Positions 25,260 through 34,772 of a DNA stretch of 64,000 nucleotides are shown in pieces (position 1 is the first letter of the stretch; every line of letters starts with the position of its first letter). The notes beneath the pieces are model-generated. The model was given only the letters and a program-made list of their open reading frames with translations. It had not been told where the DNA came from and ran no database searches. Source of the DNA: Pedobacter kyonggii (lineage in GTDB: Bacteria; Bacteroidota; Bacteroidia; Sphingobacteriales; Sphingobacteriaceae); NCBI RefSeq assembly GCF_004310665.1, contig NZ_SIXF01000004.1:62001-126000 (forward strand). Reading direction: 5' to 3'. The position numbers were made by a program, and so were the translations under genes.

Positions 25260-28200
25260 TTAGTCTCTAATGATGTTGATAAAACCTTTGAATGTGCCGA
25301 TGCCATTACCGAGATCAATGATGTAGTAATAGGTGCCTTCACTCAACGGGCTACCGTTTATGGTTCCATCCCAATCGTTGGCATAAGTTTGTTTGGTATA
25401 CAAAACCCGCCCGGCCTTATCGAATATCTTCACGGTATTGTTTGGGTAATAATCGATGTTTTTTACGATAAATTTATCGTTATAACCATCACCATTTGGT
25501 GTAACTACCGTACTGGCTTCTAATTTATAATCTTCGGTTACGGTTATCGAAATCGTTTGATCGCTAACACAGCCACTGGCATTGGTTGCCGTTACTTTAT
25601 AGGTGCCGCTTTGTTTTGGCCTGATGCTTGCTGATGCGGTGTTTTGTCCATTGGTGATTTCGGCACCTGTCCAGCTGTATTGTGTACCGCCAGTTGCAGT
25701 TAAAACAAGGGCATCACCTTTAGAAATCGTTACACCTTTATTGCTGCTAATGGAAACCACAGGTAAAGCGTATACAGTTATAGTTGCTGTCCCACTTTGT
25801 GCCTGACCGCAATTTGCATCTTTAACACTTACTAAATTATAGGTAAATGTTCCGGCTGCATTACTTGGCGCTGAAACTGTTACCGATGCACTTGCCGCGG
25901 TAGTCGTTACCGTTCTACTTGTTCCGCCGTTAATATTGTAGGTAAAAGTATATGGCGCTGTTCCGTTTGCTCCGGTAAAGGTGATGGTTTGAGCGGCTCC
26001 GTTTAAGCAGACTGCTGATGTGCCCGCAATGCTTGCTGTAGCGGTTGAGGTAACCGTTAGTTTGAAGGTTTTAGTGGTTTTGTCTACGCCTCCAAAATCT
26101 GTTCCGCCATTATCCATTACGGTAACGGTAATATTGGCTACACCACTTACATTGTTTTTTAGATGGTAAGTGATGGTCCCTTTATCGGCTCCATTTGCAG
26201 CTACCGTTAATACATCAAACAGGTTGGCGTTATCAGAGGTAACAGAAGGTGTGGTGTTTTGTGCGGTTTCAGGACCGGCAGAAATTCCGGTTAAAGCAAT
26301 GCTTTGGTTGGCTGGCGAATAACAAACGGCTTGGTTTGTGACAGCATCAATTGTAGGCGCGCCATTGCCGAATAAATATCTTGTTTTAATCGGATAGTGA
26401 TCGGTTGTGGTAGAACTGTAATTCGTTACCAGGTTTTTAACGGCATCTAAAACCTCGGCCGAGGCTGGAATGTAGTTGAGGTTAAGGCTTTTCGTGATGA
26501 TCACGTTGTCAATTACAGTATTAAATCCAGCTGTAGATTGTTTCCCAGCTAAACTTAAAGGTAGGGTAACAGGAAAATAATTTACTGCATCTTGGGTGAA
26601 ATCTGAGTATGAAGTTCCGGTACCTGGCATTGGCGCGATGGTTTTATCGGCATCCAATACGTCGTTAAAATCGCCCAGAATGATTACTTTTTTACCAGCA
26701 AGGTTAGCGTCTAACCAATCTTTTAACTGTTTATTCCCGCCTTTTCTGCGGTTATAGGCATCAATCTGATCGGCTGTTGGGCCTGTGTTTGCTTTGGCAT
26801 GAATCTCGACAAAATAAACGGTATCCAATTTATTGTTGATCTTCACCTGTGCCTGCATCATATAAGGGAAACGGCCTGATGACCAGTTTTTGTAAGGCGT
26901 TCCATCTGCACTGGTTGCTGGCACAGCAGGGTTATAGGTGTCTCTTAAAATGCCTAAAGTCGAAATGGGTTTAATCAGATCGGTGCGGTACATAAAGGCC
27001 AGTTTCTGCGCCAATGGGTAATCAGCATCGGCTTTATCATCGGCATACGATCCGAACTCACTGAACACCACATTATAGCCTGCTGGTAAAACTGTATTTC
27101 TAAACAAAGTAGTATCTACCACCTCAGCTAATCCATAAATATCTGCATTGAGGTTGTTCATGATGGTTTTAACATTGGCGGCCTGTAATACATCGTTCGA
27201 TGGATCTTGAGCAGGGCTGCCAAACCATTCGATGTTCCAGTTTACGACTTCTAAAGTATTGGCAATATCGAAGGTATTTCCGCTAAGGGCAACGGTTTTA
27301 TTTGCCGAACCAGTAGTGGCAATGTTTACGTTTCCGGTATAACTGGTATTTACTACGGTTGGTGAAAATTTAGCGTAAACCGTTGGCGAAGTATTGTTGA
27401 TATCGGCTTTTGGGTAAGTTATTGTACTGGTATATGCTCCGGTACTGGTTTTTGATAAAGTGAAATTGGCCGGAGCGGTTAAAGTTACATCACCCGTTAA
27501 GTTGCCTGCAGAGAAACCAAAGCTATTTGCAGCAGAAGTGCTATTAACTGCCTGGAAACCGAAACTAAGGCTTGATGGTGAAGTGGTAATATCAACTGCC
27601 GGTGGCGTGTTCGAATTGGTTACCGCAAAATCATCAACCGTCCAACGGCTTGCCGAAGAAGTAGTAGAATTATATACAATGGCTACATAAACTGGTGTGC
27701 CCTTGTAGGCCGATAAGTCTATATTGTCAGATTTCGTCCATTTATTGCTACCCGTTTCAGGGAATTTACCATCTAAACTCGTCCATGTGGCCAATGCCGG
27801 GCTACCTGAGCCGGTATAGTTTGTCGAGATTTTGAGTTGTAATTTATCTCCTGCGAAAGCAGATCTTGTCCAGAAAGATAAAATGGCGTAGTTAAATGAA
27901 GTGATATTTAAGGCTGGTGAGATCAACCAATCCTCATTCAAAATATTGCCGCTCGAATAACCATTAATCTGCAGTGCATTTCCAGCGCTTGCCACGCCTG
28001 TTGGATCGGCTGCATCATGGCCGAAAGTAGTGGTGCAACCCCAGGTTTGTGCACCCGTTACACTGTATTGATAAAAACCATCGGATAGTGCAGCACTGCC
28101 TACAGTTGTACAGGTTTCAAAGTTGAAAGCCGTTTGGTTAGGATCAACTGCAGGACCGGTTAACGAAAGTGAAACCGAAGTTGCACCCGAGCTTGCATGT

Positions 28201-31028
28201 AAAATGGCACCTATAGAATTACCCACAACTGTTGGGCGAAATTTAACGTAAACCGTTTGGTTGGTTGACAAATCGGCAACGCTATAACTTAATGTGGTAG
28301 AAAAGGTAATATTATCTTTCGAAATAGAATAAGGTGCCGCTGTAGTTAAAGTAGTGGCATTGGTTAAGTTACCTACCGATAATACATAAGTTTTAGCTGC
28401 TGAAGTAGTGTTTATAGCCTGATTACTGAAAGCTAAGGTTTTTGGTGTGACAACTAAGTATGGGCCAGACATCGAAGCAGGCTCAGTTACCGAGGCATTT
28501 TGCGGATTTGGTGGCCTCAGCACAAAATCTAACGAATTTTCATCGCTATCATATCCATTACCTGCAAATTCTTCTGTGCCGCCAACGCCCATGGTGGTGG
28601 CGTTTGAAGTTGAGCTTGCTTTTCTTTCTATTGATGAGGTATTGGTTGTAGCCGGTGCAGGGGCAGTGCCTTCGTAGCCATTTGCGGTTCCAAAACCAAC
28701 TTTATCAATAATATTTACACTAACTGGGTTGGCACCTGTTTGAGGGGTAACCGAATTGCTTAACAATACTTTTCCAGTTGTACCTGATAAATTAAGTGTA
28801 CCAGTTTTATCAGGGGTTGGTAAATCTACTGTACCACCTGCGCCTGCTGCCAGTTGGATCAGGTAAAAACCTTTGGGGGCGATAGAACCCGATAAGGTGG
28901 TTGCTGCCCAGTTGCCCGTACCTGTAGCACTAGCATACTGAACGCTCCAGCCTGTTAAATCGACAGCTGAAAGGGTTGGATTATATAATTCGATAAAGTC
29001 GTTTTTATATGCAGCACCGCTGTTACCACCACCGCCATAAACTTCAGAAATAACCACATGATTGGCGCCAGTTGGCTCTTTAACCGATGAGTTTTGTGGG
29101 TTTGGTGCGGTAACTACAAAATCAGTGCTGTTGTTATCTGTATCGTAACCGTTTCCATTAAATTCTTCTGCACCTCCAACCGCTAAAGTAGCCGCCGTTG
29201 AAGTAGCACTTGCTTTACGCTCTATAGAAGTGGTGTTGGAAATTAATGGTGTAGGCGCGGTTTCAAAACCTGTTGCGGTTGGACCAAAACCTACTTTATC
29301 AACTACAACGGCAGTTGATGGATTCGCGCCAGTTAAAAGGACGTTTGAGCTGCTTAAAATTACTTTTCCGGTGGTGCCCGAAAGGGTTAAAGTCCCGGTT
29401 GCATCTGGTGTAGGTAAATTAACGGTTCCACCTGCTCCAACAGCTTCCTGAACCAAATAAAAACTTTTTGCAGGTATACTGCCTGTTAAATCTGTTTTGG
29501 CCCAGGTGCCTGTTCCGGCAGCATTTAAATACTGCACGCTCCAGCCTGTTAAATCAACTGCTGTATTACCCGGGTTATATAATTCGATATAATCGTTTTT
29601 AAAGGTTGCACCGCTGTTTCCACCACCGCCATAAATTTCTGATATGACAATATGTGTTGGCGCCGCGGGTGGTGTTGTACCCACGCCTGCTGTAGTAATG
29701 TTCACTGTGCTTGCTCCAGTGCTCGAAATACTGATATTACCCGATGCTGCGGATGCTGCTGTAGGGTTAAAACGTGCCGAAACCGTGTTGCTTGCAGCAA
29801 GCTCAGCCACCGTATAAACTAAAGAAGTGCTATAGGTAACATTATCTTTCGAAAGATAAAAAGGGGGTGTAGTGGTAATATTTACGACATCGGTTAAGCC
29901 TGTTGCACTTAGGGTAAAGGTTTGTGCTGTAGAATTGGTGCCTATATTCTGCGAACCAAAATCGAAAGCAGTTTGGTTTACCATTAAAATTGTTGATAGC
30001 CCATTTCCGGTTACTGCAACATTAACAGGGGTAGCACCAGCGCTCGTATTGGTAATATTGCCGCTTGCACTGCCAGCAACTGTTGGACTGAAACGCACGT
30101 ATACCAATGGCGATGCAGCAACCTCGACTGCAGTATAGCTGATGGAATTGCTGAAAGTAGTATTGTCTTTTGAAACAAAGAAGGGCGCTGTAGCATTTAC
30201 TGAAACGCCTGTCATTAAATTGGCTCCACCTAAAGTGTAACTTTGTGCTGTAGAATTTGAATTAATATTTTGATCGCCAAAAACCAACGAAGTATTTGAT
30301 GCTGATAAAACCGGCGTAGCTGAAGCACTGCCTTTTGGGGTGATGCTAAAATCGTCTATCGTGTAAATACCGTCGCTTCCTAAATCGTCAGTATCAGTCC
30401 AACGGATATAAAGCGTGGCACCATTTGCCCAGGTAATTGCGGTGATGCTCCCCGAAATAGCGGTTTGGTTTGCAGTTAAGTTTCCATCAATACCAGCTGC
30501 TGCGGTAGTTGTGGTTAGCTTTTCGTTAATGTCCATGCCGGTAAGTGGTAGCCAGGTGGCCGATACATCGGCAATGCTTGTGGCATTGAAACTGTATTCG
30601 AAATTTAGTTTTTCGTTAACCGTAGCTGTTGAACCTGTTCTCCATTGTTCCATCACACCCGATAGATCGATTGAAGTTACGGTTGCACCGGTGTTATTCT
30701 GGAATGCAGCACCAAATCTTGGTACCAACGAACCAGAGGCAAGGCTTCCTAACGAACGGTCAGCTGCTCCAGCTGTTCCTGCATTGTAAACGGCGCCAGC
30801 ATTTGATGAGCTAGTGTAAACCGTTAATGATAATGCCGAACCAACGGTTGCAGCGTTTGTGCCACTAGCTTTAACGGCACTCCATCCAGCAACTGTTGAA
30901 GTCCCTGTTGCAGTCATACCGTCAAAATTTTCTGATTTAGCTGTATTTAATGCCGTTAATGAAACTTGGGCAGATAAATAATTGGAGAAAACCAGAAAAA
31001 GTAAAATGAGAAGTAAAGGTCTTTTCAT
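25260..31028 (-). CDS. Giant T9SS-exported multidomain protein with EEP nuclease domain
   Basis: The 1922-residue protein starts with a signal peptide (cleavage near LSAQV). In order it shows choice-of-anchor-like beta repeats (each with a YxxSKDNxTFS-type strand), two lamin-tail domains (HIVISEIYGGGGNSG... and HVVISEVYGGGGNSG...) and a further beta repeat. A cleaved-adhesin/jelly-roll-type module (EDWLISPALNI) follows. The endonuclease/exonuclease/phosphatase domain has VVNWNIEWFG, IYGLAEV, ILGDFNDVLD and TDHYPIKTR. Ig/PKD-like domains lead to a type B gliding-motility C-terminal domain (VVTPNGDGYNDKF). It is probably a surface or released nuclease/phosphodiesterase. Its porP partner lies 8 bp downstream. 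Confidence 0.9.
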   Translation of the reverse strand: MKRPLLLILLFLVFSNYLSAQVSLTALNTAKSENFDGMTATGTSTVAGWSAVKASGTNAATVGSALSLTVYTSSSNAGAVYNAGTAGAADRSLGSLASGSLVPRFGAAFQNNTGATVTSIDLSGVMEQWRTGSTATVNEKLNFEYSFNATSIADVSATWLPLTGMDINEKLTTTTAAAGIDGNLTANQTAISGSITAITWANGATLYIRWTDTDDLGSDGIYTIDDFSITPKGSASATPVLSASNTSLVFGDQNINSNSTAQSYTLGGANLMTGVSVNATAPFFVSKDNTTFSNSISYTAVEVAASPLVYVRFSPTVAGSASGNITNTSAGATPVNVAVTGNGLSTILMVNQTAFDFGSQNIGTNSTAQTFTLSATGLTDVVNITTTPPFYLSKDNVTYSTSLVYTVAELAASNTVSARFNPTAASAASGNISISSTGASTVNITTAGVGTTPPAAPTHIVISEIYGGGGNSGATFKNDYIELYNPGNTAVDLTGWSVQYLNAAGTGTWAKTDLTGSIPAKSFYLVQEAVGAGGTVNLPTPDATGTLTLSGTTGKVILSSSNVLLTGANPSTAVVVDKVGFGPTATGFETAPTPLISNTTSIERKASATSTAATLAVGGAEEFNGNGYDTDNNSTDFVVTAPNPQNSSVKEPTGANHVVISEVYGGGGNSGAAYKNDFIELYNPTLSAVDLTGWSVQYASATGTGNWAATTLSGSIAPKGFYLIQLAAGAGGTVDLPTPDKTGTLNLSGTTGKVLLSNSVTPQTGANPVSVNIIDKVGFGTANGYEGTAPAPATTNTSSIERKASSTSNATTMGVGGTEEFAGNGYDSDENSLDFVLRPPNPQNASVTEPASMSGPYLVVTPKTLAFSNQAINTTSAAKTYVLSVGNLTNATTLTTAAPYSISKDNITFSTTLSYSVADLSTNQTVYVKFRPTVVGNSIGAILHASSGATSVSLSLTGPAVDPNQTAFNFETCTTVGSAALSDGFYQYSVTGAQTWGCTTTFGHDAADPTGVASAGNALQINGYSSGNILNEDWLISPALNITSFNYAILSFWTRSAFAGDKLQLKISTNYTGSGSPALATWTSLDGKFPETGSNKWTKSDNIDLSAYKGTPVYVAIVYNSTTSSASRWTVDDFAVTNSNTPPAVDITTSPSSLSFGFQAVNSTSAANSFGFSAGNLTGDVTLTAPANFTLSKTSTGAYTSTITYPKADINNTSPTVYAKFSPTVVNTSYTGNVNIATTGSANKTVALSGNTFDIANTLEVVNWNIEWFGSPAQDPSNDVLQAANVKTIMNNLNADIYGLAEVVDTTLFRNTVLPAGYNVVFSEFGSYADDKADADYPLAQKLAFMYRTDLIKPISTLGILRDTYNPAVPATSADGTPYKNWSSGRFPYMMQAQVKINNKLDTVYFVEIHAKANTGPTADQIDAYNRRKGGNKQLKDWLDANLAGKKVIILGDFNDVLDADKTIAPMPGTGTSYSDFTQDAVNYFPVTLPLSLAGKQSTAGFNTVIDNVIITKSLNLNYIPASAEVLDAVKNLVTNYSSTTTDHYPIKTRYLFGNGAPTIDAVTNQAVCYSPANQSIALTGISAGPETAQNTTPSVTSDNANLFDVLTVAANGADKGTITYHLKNNVSGVANITVTVMDNGGTDFGGVDKTTKTFKLTVTSTATASIAGTSAVCLNGAAQTITFTGANGTAPYTFTYNINGGTSRTVTTTAASASVTVSAPSNAAGTFTYNLVSVKDANCGQAQSGTATITVYALPVVSISSNKGVTISKGDALVLTATGGTQYSWTGAEITNGQNTASASIRPKQSGTYKVTATNASGCVSDQTISITVTEDYKLEASTVVTPNGDGYNDKFIVKNIDYYPNNTVKIFDKAGRVLYTKQTYANDWDGTINGSPLSEGTYYYIIDLGNGIGTFKGFINIIRD

Positions 31029-31560
31029 ATAATAAGTTTTGTTTTACAACAAATGTATATGCAAATGCCTAATTATCAGATTAACTTAATGTTAATTTGA
31101 ATGATTGTGGAAAAATAAATATAATATAGGGTAATTTTTTGTTTATACAGACGTTAGTGCCTGCTTTGAGAGATCTTTTAGCAGATTAGGAACAGAAAAT
31201 CGCTAGTACTATTGAAACGGAAAGCCCAAAATCCCGATGTGAAAACCTAGTGTCGACCTATCTTTTGCAATATCCTTAGCATTGGCTGTCATTGCCAGCT
31301 TGACTGGCAATCTTAATGCAAGAAGAAAGGTTAATGGGGTACGCGTGAAGCTTTAAGATTAGTTTCGCTGAGCACTTTGTGGTTCTCGTTTTCACGGGAA
31401 TGACGCAAGAAGAATGGAATTATGTCTGCACGATAGGGAGGACTTAAAGTGTAAAGCAGGGCAGGAGGCCGCCACAGCGAACTAGAACCTTCACTTCAAA
31501 AAAAGAACTCTAATATATGCCTGATAAAAAACGTTATATGGCTTTATAATGTAGAAGATC
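31029..31560. other. Gene-free interval with promoter and repeat fragment
   Basis: The right half of this 532-bp gap has a divergent copy of the inverted-repeat family (TGTCATTGCCAGCTTGACTGG..., about 31286-31400, ending GGGAATGACGC). The left end carries the -7 box of the T9SS cargo gene. No ORF or RNA gene was recognised. Confidence 0.5.
31050..31057 (-). promoter_or_regulatory. Candidate -7 box of the T9SS cargo gene
   Basis: On the minus strand this reads TACATTTG, 21 bp before the ATG at 31028, which implies a leader of roughly 15 nt. No clear -33 element. Confidence 0.4.
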
Positions 31561-32181
31561 TTACAAATACTCCTCAATATTTCCTTTACCCTCACGGATC
31601 ACTTCAAACTCGCCCGTAGTACAATCGATTACGGTAGAGGCTTCGTTATCGCCATAACCACCGTCGATTACCAGATCAACCAGGTCTTCGTATTTTTCGT
31701 GGATCAATTCCGGATCGGTAGAATATTCAATTACATCATCATCATCCTTTATTGAGGTAGATAGGATAGGATTGCCAAGTTCTTTCACAATGCAGCGTGC
31801 AATATTGTTATCGGGTACACGGATACCCACTGTTTTTTTATTGGAACTCAATAACTTGGGTACATTGTTATTCGCATTAAAAATAAAGGTAAACGGACCT
31901 GGTAAAGCTTTTTTTAACACCCTAAAGGTGGTATTGTCAATCGGTTTAATGTAGTCCGAAATGTGTTTTAAATCGTGGCAAATAAAAGAGAAATTCGCCT
32001 TTTCGGGTTTTATGCCGCGTAAACGGCAGATTTTTTCGATGGCTTTCGGATTGGTGATATCGCAACCCAAACCATAAATTGTATCCGTTGGATAGATGAT
32101 CAAGCCACCTTTCTTTAACACTTCAACAACTTGTTCAATGGCTCTTTCGTTGGGGTTTTCTGGATAAATCTTAATAAGCAT
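31561..32181 (-). CDS. L-threonylcarbamoyladenylate synthase (YrdC/Sua5 domain)
   Basis: The 206-residue YrdC-domain protein makes threonylcarbamoyl-AMP from threonine, bicarbonate and ATP for t6A37 tRNA modification. It has GGLIIYPTDTIYGLGCD (ATP-binding loop), ICRLRGIKPEKANFSFIC with the basic patch, LPGPFTFIF and TVGIRVPDN. It is YrdC-like (no C-terminal Sua5 domain). It is monocistronic, and divergent from the FMN glutamate-synthase-like gene with an 83-bp gap. The C-terminal IREGKGNIEEYL fits this subfamily in Bacteroidetes. Confidence 0.92.
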   Translation of the reverse strand: MLIKIYPENPNERAIEQVVEVLKKGGLIIYPTDTIYGLGCDITNPKAIEKICRLRGIKPEKANFSFICHDLKHISDYIKPIDNTTFRVLKKALPGPFTFIFNANNNVPKLLSSNKKTVGIRVPDNNIARCIVKELGNPILSTSIKDDDDVIEYSTDPELIHEKYEDLVDLVIDGGYGDNEASTVIDCTTGEFEVIREGKGNIEEYL

Positions 32182-32264
32182 AGCGTAAAAATAACAAATT
32201 AATGGTGTCAGTTGTTTAATAATCCTAATCTTTGTACTAACAAAACATACGCTAATCTATTATT

Positions 32265-33926
32265 ATGAGAAAAGCTTTCGTCGCAATTGCTGCATTTTTA
32301 ATTGCCCTAACCATTATGCTGGGCCTGTACCATCCCTTCTTATGGTGGACATTCATTTTTACTGGTCCTTTTGTAATTCTTGGTATTTACGATTTATACC
32401 AGCCCAAGCATAGTATTGTAAGGAACTATCCGGTTTTTGGCCGTTTAAGGTATTTTATGGAAGAGTTGAGGCCGAAAGTGTATCAATATTTCGTAGAAAG
32501 CGATACCAATGGTACCCCATATAATAGGTTAAACCGTTCATTAATTTACCAACGCGCTAAAAAAGATAACGATACCATTCCTTTCGGAACGCAGTTAAAT
32601 GTTTATGATAATGGTTACGAGTGGTTAAGCCATAGTATAGCCGCTATTTCGCACCACGAGTTAAATTTAGATCCACGTGTTATTGTAGGCGGACCAGATT
32701 GCAAAAAACCTTATTCGGCCAGTATTTATAATATTTCTGCCATGAGTTTTGGCTCATTAAGTCAGAATGCAATTCTAGCTTTAAACGGCGGTGCTAAAAT
32801 GGGCAACTTTGCACACAATACCGGTGAGGGTGGCATCAGCGATTATCACCGTCAGCCGGGTGGCGATTTAATCTGGCAGATTGGTACAGGTTATTTCGGT
32901 TGCCGTAATGCCGATGGAACTTTCAATTACGATGCCTATGCCGAGCGGGCCAAAACCGATCAGGTGAAAATGATCGAGATTAAACTTTCTCAAGGTGCTA
33001 AACCTGGTCACGGGGGCATGCTGCCTGCCAAAAAGGTAACGCCAGAGGTCGCCAGGATCCGTTTAGTGCCCGAAGGTAAAGATGTGTTATCGCCTCCTGC
33101 ACACTCGGCATTTAATACACCTATCGGTTTGTTGGAGTTTGTTAAGAAACTCCGCGATTTATCTGATGGTAAACCAGTAGGGTTTAAACTTTGTATCGGT
33201 CGTAAAAGCGAGTTTTACGCCATTTGTAAAGCCATGGTAGAAACAGGTATTTACCCTGATTTTATTACTGTTGATGGTGGTGAGGGCGGAACAGGTGCTG
33301 CTCCACAGGAATTTTCGAATTCTGTAGGCATGCCTTTGCGCGAAGGTGTGGCATTTGTATATGATGTTTTGAATGGTTTTGATCTTAAAAAACACATTAA
33401 AATTATCGCCTCGGGTAAAGTGGCAACAGGTTTCGATCTGGTTAAAAATATTGCATTGGGTGCCGATATGTGTAATGCCGCCCGCGGAATGATGTTCGCT
33501 TTGGGCTGTATTCAGGCTTTAGAATGTAACAGCAATACCTGCCCAACAGGCGTAGCCACACAAGATCAGAGTTTAATGAAAGGCCTTGTGGTAGAAGATA
33601 AAACCGTTCGGGTTAAAAACTTTCATAACCTAACTGTGGCGAGTGCTGTAGAGTTATTGGGGGCTGCGGGTTTAAGAGAAACGCATCAGTTAAGCCGGGC
33701 GTATATCAATAGGCGGGTGAGTCCGAGTGTAATGCAAAGTTATTTAGAGAGTTTTCCATATATCCCGGCAGGTAGTTTGTTAAAAACGCCGTATCCAACA
33801 CGTTACGAGCTGGGTATGGCGCTAAGCACTTCGGCCAGCTTTGCACCAACCGATTATAAGGTTTCGGCGGTAGATTATGCACATGCCAATCCGTATGGAG
33901 ATAGTATGCATGATGATGGGCGATAA
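32265..33926 (+). CDS. FMN-binding glutamate-synthase-family protein
   Basis: The 553-residue protein has two short N-terminal hydrophobic stretches (about 7-27 and 30-45), so it may be membrane-attached. A GltB-like FMN TIM-barrel domain follows: SAMSFGSLSQNAILALNGGA, GEGGISDYHRQPGG, KPGHGGMLPAKKV, VDGGEGGTGAAPQEF and the Cys cluster LECNSNTCPTGVATQ for an Fe-S centre. Lacking the glutaminase domain, it is a stand-alone synthase-like oxidoreductase. The true substrate and electron donor are unknown. Confidence 0.87.
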   Translation: MRKAFVAIAAFLIALTIMLGLYHPFLWWTFIFTGPFVILGIYDLYQPKHSIVRNYPVFGRLRYFMEELRPKVYQYFVESDTNGTPYNRLNRSLIYQRAKKDNDTIPFGTQLNVYDNGYEWLSHSIAAISHHELNLDPRVIVGGPDCKKPYSASIYNISAMSFGSLSQNAILALNGGAKMGNFAHNTGEGGISDYHRQPGGDLIWQIGTGYFGCRNADGTFNYDAYAERAKTDQVKMIEIKLSQGAKPGHGGMLPAKKVTPEVARIRLVPEGKDVLSPPAHSAFNTPIGLLEFVKKLRDLSDGKPVGFKLCIGRKSEFYAICKAMVETGIYPDFITVDGGEGGTGAAPQEFSNSVGMPLREGVAFVYDVLNGFDLKKHIKIIASGKVATGFDLVKNIALGADMCNAARGMMFALGCIQALECNSNTCPTGVATQDQSLMKGLVVEDKTVRVKNFHNLTVASAVELLGAAGLRETHQLSRAYINRRVSPSVMQSYLESFPYIPAGSLLKTPYPTRYELGMALSTSASFAPTDYKVSAVDYAHANPYGDSMHDDGR

Positions 33927-34006
33927 CAGCGAAAGATGACTTACGAAGTTTCAATAGGTTGAGCGTCGGCAGAACTTCGGAAGTCTATCATATGGCAACT
34001 CATTAG

Positions 34007-34440
34007 TTTTTTGGAAAGCAAGGGCGGTAGTGCTTAGGTTTGTTCAGCCCTGCTTTTTGCTACAAGTCCTCTCCCGATGAAGAATCACTGTTGTCCGGTT
34101 AAAACCTAAACGTACTATAAAATCATTTGAATTAAGCTAAAACAGCCTTTTTAAAGGACTTTAAAAAGGCAAGCCCCCCTTATTTCTTCATTTTTAAAAT
34201 TCTTAATCAAATCCGGCTGTCCGGAGAAAATTTGATCATAATCCTAATTTTAGCTTTTTAAACTCGTCGTAGCTTCAATATTCATAAAAAAAATATTTCA
34301 GTCCCTGAATATTGCAGCCATTTGTAAATCGGCTGTCCGGTTAAAATTTATTAAAAGATTTCTCCGGACAACAGTGATGAAGAATCGGGATGCGGGCTTT
34401 CCGCGTCAATCAGGTTTAGGTGGCCAGTAATGAACAGGTA
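34007..34440. repeat. Dispersed TTTTGGAAAGCAA repeat, interrupted by a MITE
   Basis: This copy starts TTTTTTGGAAAGCAAGGGCG and contains CAGCCCTGCTTTTTG and the hairpin TCCCGA...TCGGGA, whose loop was hit by the 291-bp MITE at 34086. It continues into GCGGGCTTTCC and ATCAGGTTTAGGTGGC. Matching blocks occur in the copies at 54.3, 54.7/56.1, 56.2 and 60.3 kb, mostly in inverted orientation. The right limit is approximate. Confidence 0.65.
34086..34376. mobile_element. 291-bp MITE with 13-bp terminal inverted repeats
   Basis: The ends CACTGTTGTCCGG (34086-34098) and CCGGACAACAGTG (34364-34376) are perfect inverted repeats. They are flanked by identical 9-bp target duplications ATGAAGAAT (34077-34085 and 34377-34385). 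It has no coding capacity. Internally, end-like words recur: GGCTGTCCGGAG near 34219 and GGCTGTCCGGTTAAAA near 34331, the latter extending the outer left end TGTCCGGTTAAAA. Mobilisation by an IS4-like transposase elsewhere in the genome is plausible from the 9-bp duplication, but that IS is not in this window. Confidence 0.85.
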
Positions 34441-34582
34441 TTAACGGATTAATCAGCAAACTCATCCATTCGATCCGTCACCTTGACCTGTAGCGCAGCG
34501 GAAAGCTACATAGTAAACCGGGCCTTAAGCGAGCTCACCGAAGGTAATTCATTTCAGGGGCTTGGTAATAATAAGCTAGCAT

Positions 34583-34612
34583 GATAGATACTGAAACAAG
34601 TTCAGTATGACG
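34583..34612. repeat. Dispersed inverted repeat ACTGAAACAAGTTCAGT
   Basis: ACTGAA/TTCAGT arms around CAAG, within GATACTGAAACAAGTTCAGT followed by ATGACG. An identical core is at about 41420-41446, with variants near 24.27, 56.57 and 59.99 kb. Confidence 0.55.
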
Positions 34613-34670
34613 GGATTCGTTCCCTCGATCGTCACCCTGAGTTTATTTCAGGGGCTTAATAATGCAAAAA

Positions 34671-34704
34671 AAGAAGTCAAGTTTTTTTTAAAACTTGACT
34701 TCTT
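34671..34704 (-). terminator. Rho-independent terminator of asnS
   Basis: A 15-bp perfect stem AAGAAGTCAAGTTTT / AAAACTTGACTTCTT with a 4-base loop. Read on the minus strand it is followed by TTTTTTGC, 69 bp after the asnS stop and beyond the heptamer repeats. Confidence 0.8.
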
Positions 34705-34725
34705 TGATAATGGGCTATTTGTTTT

Positions 34726-34770
34726 CCCTAAACCCTAAACCCTAAACCCTAAACCCTAAACCCTAAACCC
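34726..34770. repeat. Telomere-like (CCCTAAA)6 tandem repeat
   Basis: Six exact CCCTAAA heptamers followed by CCC lie two bases downstream of the asnS stop codon (TTTAGGG on the asnS strand), between the gene and its terminator. No other copy is present in the window. Confidence 0.95.
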
Positions 34771-34772
34771 TT

